Both the position numbers and the translations under genes were made by a program. Positions 47,959 to 58,235 of a stretch of 64,000 nt of DNA are shown in pieces. How positions within the stretch are numbered: the stretch's first letter is position 1; every line of letters starts with the position of its first letter. Source of the DNA: Choristoneura fumiferana (taxonomy: Eukaryota > Arthropoda > Insecta > Lepidoptera > Tortricidae); contig NC_133473.1 in NCBI RefSeq assembly GCF_025370935.1, forward strand, positions 17,602,618-17,666,617, written 5' to 3'. Below the pieces are notes generated by a model. That model was given only the letters and a program-made list of their open reading frames with translations. It did no database searches and was not told the DNA's origin.

Positions 47959-50900
47959 CTGGGGAGATATTAAAAACAAAAATAATCATCAACATCATTA
48001 ACTTAAGATCATGCACAACATGGTAAGACAGTTTTATAAGAAATCTGTAAAATAAATAAATAGACCTATAAAAAACTAGAAATCCATAAATAAGAATGGC
48101 AAATCATCATGACGACTAACAATTAATTCTATATCAGGCCAAGCGTCACTTTGCCGAGGTTTATAAATTATATCCGTGAACTAAAATTAACAATTGGTTT
48201 TGAAATCACAAAAAGATAAAGTAAAACAATTATAAATGAGTATAAAATTCCATCTTTGTGCTTCGTATTTTTCTGTTTTTCTTTCTTGTAAGTACAATAA
48301 AGATTTTTATTATTATTAAAATTTCACAACTACGTATTAATTCTTCATCAAAAACGTATTCTAATTCTGGGTCGATCAACTTCTTCTTGTACCTCGTTGC
48401 CATGGTTACGTCCTCTGGACAACTCTTTAAAACCACGATTTTCTATATGTTTTCTGTAGTTAAAGTTCATCGAGTATAAATTTTGTCATAGTTACAAGCT
48501 CATTATTTTATAGACTATCTCCTAAGAATATTAGTCGCATATATATAACAAAGCAGTTTTTTTTTAAGAACCTCTGTCACTGTTGTCTCTTGGTCAACGG
48601 GGCAGAATAACAAACAAGAAAAAGTTGATTGACCCTTCTAATATCTGTATAGATTCAGTTTAGTAAATTAATAATTACATTGGGAATACTCGGACTTTAA
48701 CAACTTTTAAGGTGCATTTTGTTTAACCTCGTATTCGGTGACCGCACGCACGCAGTAGGACATTTCCCAAGTGAAGGTTCACAGGTTTATACAGGCATAT
48801 ACTAAAAAGGCAAGTTACCAATATTATCTCCCATGAGTATGACGTTGGAGCGGTCGCGCACTAGGTCGTAATAGTCTGTATTCTTGATGGCTGTCTCATT
48901 CTTATTGTACGTGTGGATGACGTCGCCTTTGATGCCCGTTATCCGGTCCTCTTCGTCCAGAGCGAGGAAGTTGGACACCACCTGAAAGAAGGAAAAGAAA
49001 GCAGAAGTATAAGGGGATTAGAATAAGTCGTGAGGTAAAAGCATTAGGGCGTTGGCGTCAGTCAAAATAAAAATTAAAACAGTCCTGTAAATAAGCCGCA
49101 GTCCTTTTACATGTTTTTTTTTTATACTATCAGTGACCAGCACGGCCTTCTCTAACCCGGCATAGAGGAGCACCAGCATGTCCTCCCCTCAACAGCAGCG
49201 GTATGTCCCCGCCCCCTCACCAGCCCCGGTGCCCCCTTATTAGCACCGGCACCAGCACGTCTCCCCTCATCAACACCAGCATATTCCCCTCCCCTCTCCA
49301 GCCCCCCCCCTCACCTGCACGTGCGGCTGCAGTAGCCGCGCGGCCCGCAGCGCCGCCACCACGGCCTCCCCCAGCCCGGCGGAGAACACCAGCACGGGCA
49401 CGCGCCGCGCCGCCGCCCACCGCACCAACTCCTCCACGCCGATCCTGCACGGAAACCCTCATTGTCATCATTGTTAACATATCAGAAGGTAAACTGCAAT
49501 CGCGATTGTCAATCTAAAATTAAATAAAACAAAACATTGCTGGAGCGCTAAACTCTCCAGCCATGTTGCATAGAAAGTCCATTGTCATCTAATTCCCAAA
49601 CAGTGAGTCGTGTCGCCCCGAGGTTCTAAATTCAAGCCTGTTGTGATTCCATTGTAAATTGTGCTATTGAAAATATTATATAAAAGCCCGACTATACTTC
49701 CTATCTTGACCTTGAGTTTATAAAAATTTAGACAGGTTTCATAAACAAGTACCTATATCTTAATTCCGCCCAAATTCAAACCCCAGACCATGATCAAAAC
49801 GATATTATCATGCTATTTCTTTATTTCTACGCAGACAAGCAAGTTGCTACCGTTAAAACTAGTGACTCAATGAGCTGTAGTAAACCTTGCGAGTTTTTCG
49901 AGATAGCTGAAGTATGATATTTTATGTTTCCGACCCCCACGGCTTCGCCGTTGTTAATCTTAACAAAATCTGAAGCGGTAAAAATTTCATGAGAATCGGT
50001 TGAGAAATTCGACCTACCGAGGAAAACAGAAAAAAAAAGCATTTTTGGCGTTTCGCTAGTGCTTCACGCTCGCTAGATCTAGATCAAAAGCAAGTATTGA
50101 AGTAGGTAGGTAAGGTAATTCAGACTTGATTCACAAGAACAAATAAAACCTATAAACAATCTCAAATGATGTTACAGCAAAAATGTTTGCATTGTTACTT
50201 TTTTGTTGCCGTGTTGTTAACCTTGTGTAATAAACTGATTGCAAAACTGATAAAAAAGGAATTGTGAAAATGCATTCCTACGAGTAGTTTCATAGAGCAA
50301 AATTTGTTTTACTTTATTATAGACTTGTATTTAGAGTAGTAGAGAATAATGCAGTACGCAATAATATTGAACAACGTAACTAAAAGAACTGGGCAAATAA
50401 GTAGACTCCAATCAATACAGAGACATTTCGTTTTTATTAGGGTTCCGTACCTAAACGGGACCCTATTACTAAGACTCCACTGTCCACAGATGATGTATTT
50501 CTGTTGCCGCTTTAACAACAAAAACTAAAAATTGAATAAAATAAATATTTAAGGGGGGCTCCCATACAACAAACGTGTTTTTTGCCGTTTTTTGCTTGAT
50601 ATTAATGACGGCCACAGGTACACGCTTGGAATATTCACAGAATAGTTAGTTGTATATTCACTTTAAAAATAAATAATAAATTTAAATAAAATAACAACAC
50701 ACATACAACAAACGTGTTTTTTTTTCAGGATCCTGGACATCATCCAGCTCCAGAGTACTTGTGATAACAAATCCAATGAGCCCAAACTCGACGGGGCTAC
50801 GTAGTTTTGTTACTGAGATCCTGTGCCCACCTTCCGACTCCATCATCAGAGCAGCTTGATGGTACCATAATCTTGCATATTGTCGTCAAATATACATAAG

Positions 50901-53900
50901 TGCACCAAAATTAAGCTCAATCGGAGAATAGGAAGTGGTTGAAAAATGGTTTGCAAATTTTGGAACCTCGCTTACGTATTTTCTGAAATATTTAAATACG
51001 TACGCACATTGCAAGTTAAATAAAAAATAAAATAAATTATTTATTGTTAATGACATTTCAATGACTTCAAACTTTATAAAAGGTTTTATTCACAGAGATT
51101 CAAAAACGATTGGACGTACGAATTTTTTTTAACACAATATTTGTTCATTATTTTATGCTCTTCAATTTTGTAATAAATATTAACATCACTGGAGCTATAG
51201 AAACCGAGATAATCGCGAAAAACTGACTTTTTTGACATTTGACCTTGATTGAATAACTTACGACGCGGACATGAGATTGAATGTGACTTTTGAGACAACA
51301 TTTAGGACCCCAAAAGCTGTATACGAGTTTCCAGCTTATTATCTCTCCTTCCGAGATTAACCCCTTCTCATTCCTTAAGTGGCCGGATTAATAAATAATG
51401 GTACGGAACCCTTCGTGCGCGCGTCCGACTCGCACTTGGCCAGTTTTAGGGTTAAGTACGTCAAAAGGAAAAACGGAAACCGCCACGTTCAAATTACCTA
51501 TCAACATACAAAATAAAGTAGTCACAAACCTGAAGCACCCGACCACCCGTTGGCAGCTCGCCATAAGTTCATTTCTCGGGAACTTGATGCCTCTGAAACA
51601 ATTATAAACGTTAGTTCTACTTAGGTATGCACTTGCATGATAGTGAATCAGTTACATCTCATATATAGTTAAGAGAGACAGAAAAAGTCTAGGGTATTAT
51701 GTTTACTTTTTGGTTGAGACTACTTGAGACAGAATCTTTTAAAGCCCCACACAAAAAAAGGGTTTTTCTTAGTTTAACGCTAATATCTAAATTAAGTCTT
51801 TCTATTGGTTAATGAAAAACACATTCCGCGCAACGATTTACTGTCCTTCGGTGCAGATGTAAAATCGTCTACTTGAATTGACCAAAATGTAATTGTGCTG
51901 AAAAATATTTCCAACCAAATTTATTTTTGTTTTAAATTAATTAAACCCCAATGGAATATTGTCCATTATAAATTAGGAGCAAAATTAAACAAGCAATAAG
52001 TAAATGTTGTCTTAATCAAGTATATGTAGGTAGGCCCAATACAAATGATTTCGGGTGGGACGTAAATACACGTGGTCGTTTCTTTTTTCGGCATACATCA
52101 AATTTGACAATTTTACCATAGGACAAGGTTCAATTTTTTTGTTTTTAATATTAATTTTTTGTCGATAAATTGTTAACTATAACATTTGTATGGTATAACA
52201 TTGTTTTGTCGAATGTATTTAAAGGTATAAAATTGTTATTCCGAATATTGTTACCTCTAATTTTATGTCTGGAATACCAATACGAATTTAACGACTCTGA
52301 GGCGAAGTCGACGGAGCTCCGCGCGGAGCTCCTATTCCGCCTAGTTAAGGCGCTTCGCGCCTTGACACAATACTAACCTAACCAATAGTTGAGCAATCAC
52401 GTTACCTGGGTTTTCTTTATTGCGGCGCCCCCCGAGCCCCCCGGGCCCCCTTCACTGTTTCTCCTATACAAGTATCAAATATTGATTAATTTCATTAATT
52501 TTTTTAGGAGATTGAGTATTAGACTAAATAATAATTAGATGTAACAATATTATGGATTTAGTGATTTTAGCATTGAAACAATTATAGACCAAGTGCTTTT
52601 GGAAAAAAAATGTATGCAAAAAAAGAAGTATGCCATACAATATTATACCATAATATAATATAATTTAATAACCAATCATAATTGGATTGCTTAGTAGCGA
52701 CATCTCTTGTCTGGGTGAGCGGTTAGTTCCGAAAGTGTTACGTCTCTCGATGAGAGCGAAACATAGATGTCGCCAGTGATGTTGCTTAAGTAGCGTAGTA
52801 GAAAAAAAGCAACCTGAGATATGTGTGCAGTGTGCATAGGAGAAATTCGTGTCTGTACTCCTGTCCAGTGGTAGTGTAGGGGTATGGCACGCAGCGCGGA
52901 ATGCTGAGGACCTGCTGGGTTCGATTCCCAGCACTGGTCTCTTTTTTTGGTTTTTCTGTTGCATCCATGTCTCAGTTTGTATTTTCGATAAATATTATAC
53001 CAAACAATTTCGACCAAAAGATTTTAGGAAAAAAAAATTTGATCTTGCGACGGGCACCCAATTTTCCATTTGCACCTAATGACAGTAAATCCTCGCAGCA
53101 CATCCTCGCACATCTCTGGTGGAGACGCAGCCTAAAATTTTGCTGGCTGGCTGGCTGTATTGTTTTTTTTAAGGAGGTAGTGTAAATATTTCCGAGTACG
53201 TTTAAAAAAAAAGCATACTAGTACTAAATAGAATGCTTACTTCAGTATTGCATGAGCAGCGACGTACCAGTCCACCATATGCTTGGTCTTCTCTTCAGTG
53301 CTCATGTCTGGGTCTGCCTCGATGGGCTTATAGATGGTAGCCAATCGAACATCTTCATCTTTGTAGTGCTGTGGGATAGAAGGGCACTCTCGGAACATGC
53401 CTGTAATTAAATATTCACTATTGGTGATACAATTTAACAGTTATACACATAATATGTACAGTTGCCATCAGATATTTCAGAGCGGCCAAGGTAACAAAAA
53501 ATATCAAAACACGAACTCTAATACCATGAGAATAGAGTACATGTTTTGATATTTTAGGCCACCTCGCCCACTCCAAAATATCTGATAGCGACTGTACAGT
53601 GAATAATGCCTGTGCCCAGCAGTGGGACGTATATAGGCTGGCATGGATGGATGGACCCCCTTGCTTGTTTTCCTCCCTCTCATAACAAAAAAAAACATTC
53701 ATACATACTTTGAATCCTTTGTAGTAGTTGTAGCTTTAGTATTTGAAGAAAGTAATAACTTCTGAACAGATTCTACAGTTAGTTACAACTTTACAACAGC
53801 GGTATATAGCTGAGTCTATTAACTATGTATATGAAATGGCAATGCTATGTGCTGCCACCTAGTGTGGAATAGCAGTAAAATAATTGATAGCTGTTTATAA

Positions 53901-54226
53901 AAAAAATTACACACAACAGGAGTTATGTTTTTAGCACTTAAACAAGTAAGTGAATCTTGGCTTCATTTGATCAATGCCAGAGGGATTGCAAATGTAGAAG
54001 TGAAAATAATTGAGATAATGTTACCAAAGCTTGTGAGCACAGATTTTCCATCCATCTTGTGCCTAGTGAGCGTGTGGTCGAAGTCTGTCACTATCTGGAG
54101 CTTGTCGTGCCCTCCGCTGATTAGTTTGTTGATCTTCTCCAGAAGTAGGGCCTTATTAGCAATGTGGATATTTTCTCTATTCATTTCTGGCATGTCCGCT
54201 AAATCCATTAGCTTCATGTTTGTACC
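47789..54226 (-). CDS. NT5C3B: Cytosolic 5'-nucleotidase III (cN-IIIB/7-methylguanosine nucleotidase type), 6 exons
   Basis: Exons in transcript order: 54226-54025, 53400-53241, 51592-51530, 49444-49315, 48981-48819, 47958-47789. Phases all agree. Starting from ATG 54217-54215 they give 292 residues, the usual size of the family. Seen: KLQIVTDFDHTLTR with the DxDxT nucleophile motif (Asp45, Asp47), VPVLVFSAGLGE (Ser160), KVVSNF-like VVSNFLAL, the GIKGDVIHTYNKNE segment and the acidic MGDNIGDAGMAEG (Asp234, Asp238), ending VLVEEDSVDLVNAILKLIL. Known of the family: Mg-dependent HAD-fold enzymes that dephosphorylate CMP/UMP and, in the IIIB branch, m7GMP from cap turnover. The IIIB assignment is inferred because insects usually have that branch. 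The exact start is open, since exon 1 stays open for three codons upstream to an AG. Confidence 0.93.
48819..48981 (-). CDS. NT5C3B: Nucleotidase exon 5
   Basis: Acceptor CTTTCAG precedes 48981 and donor GTAACT follows 48819, in phase 1. It encodes VVSNFLALDEED, GIKGDVIHTYNKNE and NVILMGDNI, the conserved substrate-pocket and acidic metal-binding segments. Confidence 0.95.
49315..49444 (-). CDS. NT5C3B: Nucleotidase exon 4: FSAG phosphate-binding motif
   Basis: Acceptor CCGTGCAG precedes 49444 and donor GTGAGG follows 49315. It encodes RIGVEELVRWAA, RVPVLVFSAGLGEAVV and LLQPHVQ. It is very GC-rich (runs of Ala/Arg codons), unlike exons 1-3 of the same gene. Confidence 0.93.
50440..51447. repeat. 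About 1-kb repeat with agggttccgtacc inverted ends
   Basis: The left end agggttccgtacc and its inverse near the right end (51399 onward) are followed by cgtgcgcgcgtccgactcgc, which I know as a common lepidopteran repeat end. No transposase frame. Confidence 0.6.
51530..51592 (-). CDS. NT5C3B: Nucleotidase exon 3 (63 nt)
   Basis: A micro-exon of 20 full codons plus two split ones: ATTGTTTCAG acceptor, donor GTTTGT. It encodes KGIKFPRNELMASCQRVVGC, which fills exactly the gap between exon 2 and exon 4 by family length. It is the weakest exon by conservation, but the phases on both sides fit only this reading. Confidence 0.82.
52080..52462. repeat. Word-array element B (short copy)
   Basis: AT-rich left arm with gtcgataaattgtt, tgtcgaatgtattt and ccgaatattg words. 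The GC-rich core from 52287 has aggcgaagtcgacggagctc, ttaaggcgcttcgcgcctt and a C-rich run (gagccccccgg). The core matches 54893-55072 closely. Confidence 0.7.
52870..52945 (+). repeat. tRNA-like SINE head
   Basis: Has gtagtgtaggggtatggcac and a B box in ctgggttcgattcccagc, followed by a T run. The cloverleaf is not convincing, so it is treated as a SINE or tRNA relic. Confidence 0.5.
53241..53400 (-). CDS. NT5C3B: Nucleotidase exon 2: helical cap domain
   Basis: Acceptor TTAATTACAG precedes 53400 and donor GTAAGC follows 53241. It encodes GMFRECPSIPQHYKDED, YKPIEADPDMSTEEK and MVDWYVAAHAIL, matching the cap segment of cN-III enzymes (the KYxPIE and MVEWY regions). Confidence 0.93.
53459..53594. 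mobile_element. Tc1/mariner-like MITE (136 bp)
   Basis: Ends CAGTTGCCATCAGATAT and ATATCTGATAGCGACTG, TA on both sides (53457-53458, 53595-53596). The first four bases (CAGT) match the 10970 element. Confidence 0.75.
54025..54226 (-). CDS. NT5C3B: Nucleotidase exon 1 (first visible): DxDxT motif
   Basis: Donor GTAACA follows base 54025 and the exon ends in phase 1. The chosen start is ATG at 54217-54215, giving MKLMDLADMPEMNREN. An in-frame AG acceptor-like site at 54228-54227 leaves open an upstream coding exon adding GTN and more. It contains the catalytic DFDHTLTR. Confidence 0.85.
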
Positions 54227-54599
54227 CTTCACACAGAAAAATATATTTCAATTGATTTAAAAAACTAATTTAGTAGTGTACTTTATGTGTAGTAATGTCA
54301 GCAAATATTTGTAGATAACTACTGTGTACAAAACATTGGCGAAACTTAGCATTTCTGTGAGTGATCAGCAAATTACATGTATGCAGTGGAAAATTTGCTA
54401 CATAGACGATTAGGTACTAGGTGAATTTAGCTCAGCCTTACACATCATTGGAGATAATGCAAATCTGCTTTTGTACCATACAAATACGGGCTAAAAAACT
54501 TTTTGATGCCTATAAAACATTTTAACATAATCTTTTACTGGTTCAGATTATCTTCAAAACCATAATAATTCTAAATCAGAATGACATATTCATACCTGA

Positions 54600-55650
54600 A
54601 TGATGACTTTTTAAAATATTTGGGCTAAAAAAATCGATTCCCCTTGTTTACGCATATTTTTTGTCATAATTATATTTTGCATAATCTGTTTACGCCCCGA
54701 AACTCAATCTGTTTAATAGTATTTATGCCGAAACTGTTTTACGCAGAATTCTCTGACGCAAAACCAATGTAAGCCGAATGGGCTTTACGCATAATTTGTG
54801 AATTACGAATATTGTTTAGGCAGAAAATTATTTACGCATAAATTAGTTAGGTACGCAGAAAGTTACTTTCGCATAGTTAACTTAATGTAACTTTTAACGA
54901 CTCTTAGGCGAAGTCGACGGAGCTCCGCTTCGCTGAGCTCCTATTCCACCTGGTTAAGGCGCTTCGCGCCTTGACAAAATACTGACCTATAGTTGAGCAA
55001 TCACGTTACCTGAGTTTTCTTTATTGCGGGGGGCTCCGCCCTCCGAGCCCCCCGGTCCCCCTTTACTGTGTCAAAGGTTGACTGGTAGAGATCCCTTAAA
55101 GGGATAAGTCCGCCTTTGTACAAGTATCTTAAAGTTTGTCAGTTGTATTTTGTTAATTTTCTTTGTACAATAAAGAGTTTACATACATACATACTGTATC
55201 CAAGTATCAAATATTCTTTTTTTTTCAAAAACCTTTGTAGGATTATGTTTGTTTTTTACATGCGGGGGGCTTCGCCCCCCAAGCCCCCCCGTCCCCCTTC
55301 TTTATGCCCGTGCCTCTTTTACTGGTGGCTGTTTGTTCCATTACAAATACAATTCTAACCTATTTTTCTATTCATCAATAGTAATTAGGAAATTTATTTT
55401 CGGACATAGTTTTGGATAGGATTTCGGCCTATCAAAATTCGTCTAAATTACATATATGCTAAACAAGAATATGCATAATAAAATTCGGCCATGTTAATAT
55501 TATGCTAAACTAAATTCGGGTAAACCATTATTGGGCTTATACATAATTATGCCGAACTAAATTTCGGCAAGTTTCAGATTCGGCGTAAATAAATTATGCG
55601 AAACCTGTTATGCGTAATCAGTTTCGGACATTAAAAAGTATGCCAAATAG
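54600..55650. repeat. Word-array element C (about 1 kb)
   Basis: The left arm (to about 54890) is made of words such as ttacgcataat, atgccgaaac and acgcagaa; the right arm (55380-55650) of tatgccgaacta, ttcggcc and tatgcgtaat. The core (54893-55310) holds three GC-rich hairpin motifs: gacggagctccgcttcgctgag, split here as cggagctccg; aaggcgcttcgcgcctt; and ggggggcttcgcccccc. It carries a nested retroelement tail (55070-55191). Confidence 0.68.
55070..55191. mobile_element. Retroelement 3' tail inserted in word-array C, TACTGT duplication
   Basis: ggttgactggtagagatccc, aagtccgcctttgtaca and a final acaataaagagttt with a tacatacata tail resemble the 3' end of an abundant lepidopteran LINE. TACTGT flanks it (55064-55069, 55192-55197). 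Copy B lacks the insert. Confidence 0.72.
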
Positions 55651-55934
55651 ATGTCACCCAAAAAAATCATAGTTGGTAATGCAGTGGATATTATTTATGA
55701 CGGGCAACATGACCACCTGATAAGACATTTATATTATTTTTAAATCATTATAAACATTCAGGTCCCATTGAAAATTAATGTAACACTAACAGGGCAATAT
55801 TTCGACATATTTACAATTTTGTAAAAGGGTTTATAAATTTTCAACTCCACTTTAGGCATGAATAGTATTTAACATTTGTTTTACATTAACTATTTTACAG
55901 GGGATAGTTTTAACTTTATCTAATCTATCTATCT

Positions 55935-56142
55935 ATATATATAATATCTTTAAACAAGTAATTCTTGTATATGTATAAATATATTCCAGGGATCTCTGAA
56001 ACTGCTCAAACGATTTTGATGAAATTTGGTATGTAGGGGTTTTCGGGGATGAAAAATCGATCTAGCTTGGTCATCTCTGGGATAACGATTGTTACCGAGT
56101 TTTAGCCCGAGCAAAGCTCGGTCGCCCAGGCACTACTAATTT
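55935..56142 (+). mobile_element. Helitron-like element, family 2
   Basis: The body gatgaaatttggtatgtagg is followed by tttcggggatgaaaaatcga, then the terminal hairpin cccgagcaaagctcggtcgc before cactacta. It is nearly the same as 61546-61742. Confidence 0.7.
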
Positions 56143-56447
56143 TATCGCAACAAATTTGGAGTAAAATTTGAAATTGCATTAATTTGTCAGATATGCGGAA
56201 TTACTCTGTTCCTGAAGTGGATTTTGCCTTAACCCCAACAATACAGTAACTAATAATGTGAATATTGATACTTTAGTCACACAACTGAATGATTGATGTT
56301 ACTTTGATGTCTAAATCATCTTGTGACCTAACACCTACACAGGGTTGAAATTTTTTTTATCTGGTATTTTAACGAGGCTTTAGTACACCAAATGTGACTA
56401 TGTCAGCCTCATGGGGAGCCTCAGTTATATACACCACACAACAAATT

Positions 56448-56831
56448 TTACGCTCTCTGTTGCACTGAAGCCACGTCTCTGGATGCAAAGGCCTGTCTAA
56501 TGAACCTGTAAATCAGCATCGCTTCCTCTGAAAGCGTTTGACTCAGAATTAAATTTACACCTCCATTGAACAAGCCCATACCATCCAAATTACTGTCTCT
56601 GATGTCCTTATTCTGATCACATTTCAAAAGAAAGTGAATTAGGTCTACAGTCTTATTACAACCTATACACAAAGGTGATTGCACAACTCTCATCAAATTC
56701 AAAAAACTGTTTAGTGGAATGTGACCAGACCGCACACGAAAAGCCCACACAAGATCCCTGGGGAGGCTGGAATTATCAAACCAGGGTACTTTGAAGATTT
56801 TACTCTCTATGGTGCCGTACTGCCGTACCAA
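56448..56831 (-). pseudogene. Remnant of a non-LTR retrotransposon polyprotein (C-terminal end)
   Basis: A 127-codon open frame with VRSGHIPLNSFLNLMRVV, SPLCIGCNKTVDLIHFLLKC (Cys-x2-Cys...His-x4-Cys) and a family-like tail. This arrangement of a GH-PLN motif followed by a zinc-binding cluster is typical of the end of Jockey/R1-type ORF2 proteins. The reverse transcriptase domain is absent, so it is a fragment. Confidence 0.65.
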
Positions 56832-57848
56832 ATGCCCTTAGTTGTGGATACAATATTGAACATTTCCTGCCATTATTGGGATTGCATCATATTTAAAACA
56901 TAATATGTAATTGCAAATTCATCCAACCAGCTTATGGTAAAATTAAAGCTGATGTACTTCAGCTGGTTCAGCTTAAGCTGGTGTAACTTTGTAGCGTTCA
57001 ATAATTTATTACTGTGCAATAAATAAGTATGCTCAAAATGGTAAATAAAATTGCACCTTCGGCAGCACAATGGCATAATTTCACTTTTTTCTAATTTTTC
57101 GATTTTTAGTCAATTACGCTCTTGTACTACCGAAGGTGCAAAATGCTCAATAAATTAGTGTGAAGCTGATGCTAGCTTTGAAGTAGAAAATACTACCAAC
57201 TTTTATTTTTCTAAATACGCTGTAATTTTTAATTACTATCTACCACAAAGAACTGCTGCGCGATTGATTGATTACCTAACAAATGTTTTTACTCACAAAT
57301 ATGAGTTCAATCCTGTGACAAAATGTAAATCCAAGTATTCAAGGTCTTTGAGTTGGCAATGTTACCTGTAAAATGCTATTAAAAGCACTTTTGAGGTTGC
57401 GTAAAATATGTCGATAAATTTTTACAAAAGTACTTATTATTTGATAAATGAAGACGACGAAATCAAATCAATTCGGAATCGAGTATAAATACAACTGGCG
57501 CCACACACCACCAAACCAAACTGCAAATGCTGACCTGTCAATGTCAATGTCAGTTCTGTGAGCAGTGTTGCCAACAACTCGGAACCTGATATCGCTATTT
57601 TTCACAGCTTGAGGAATCTATATGGTCTATTTCTGAAACCTAGATAGATGTCAAATATAAATATAATGTGGCCAGCATAAAACGAACAGTAATGCTCTAT
57701 GATTTCGGTTTCCGATATAATTGTAAATAATAGGTAAAACGTATATTTTATGAAAGCAAAAATAACATTAAAGTATTCAATATTCTACTTTCTATTTTAA
57801 AAATATAAATGCACTTTTACGATAAAGTGATAAAATCTAAGCTCAGGT

Positions 57849-57876
57849 AAGATGATGATGATGATGATGATGATGA
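57849..57876. repeat. GAT/ATG microsatellite
   Basis: About nine GAT units in a row, likely the tail of a degraded SINE. Confidence 0.8.
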
Positions 57877-58080
57877 TGTCCTCCATGTCGTGTCCTTTAG
57901 GCTTGTTTATTATGTGCCCAAATATGGCTGGCAAAGCCAAACTAGTAAGAATACAGTGTTCATCACTTAGAGCTACTACAAAACTGGGAAGACGAAGTTC
58001 GTGTCGCGCCGTCCGTTTCACTTGATTGATAGGCGTTGGCGGGATGGCAACATACGAGGTTCGTTCGTAGTATAGGGCCA

Positions 58081-58235
58081 GTAGGGCTACTGCGAGGTTC
58101 GAGAGTCGAGGTTCGTGTCGTGCGTTCGTGTCGGTTCGTGTCGTGCCGTCCCGCTGACGCTAATATTATCTCTTGCAAGAGTGGGAAAGACGATGCGATG
58201 CGAGCTTCGATTTGCGAACTTCGTAGTAGCCCTAC
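58081..58235. repeat. Inverted-repeat element with GTAGGGCTAC ends
   Basis: Ends gtagggctactgcgaggttc and gaacttcgtagtagccctac are inverted. The inside is rich in gttcgtgtcg repeats. Related words precede it (57960-58020). Confidence 0.7.

Larger units (their letters stand above)
48010..54020. other. Introns of the nucleotidase gene and their repeats
   Basis: Between exons lie a repeat bounded by agggttccgtacc and ggtacggaaccct at about 50440-51447, word-array element B (52080-52462), a tRNA-like sequence (52870-52945), a Tc1-like MITE (53459-53594) and a SINE tail (53597-53652). No other coding sequence was recognised. Confidence 0.55.

Noticed and set aside
49203..49517. Proline/alanine-rich plus-strand frame
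   Set aside because: Antisense of nucleotidase exon 4 and flanking C-rich intron.
52870..52945. Functional tRNA gene
   Set aside because: Good B box but poor acceptor-stem pairing and an unusual A region; better explained as a SINE head.
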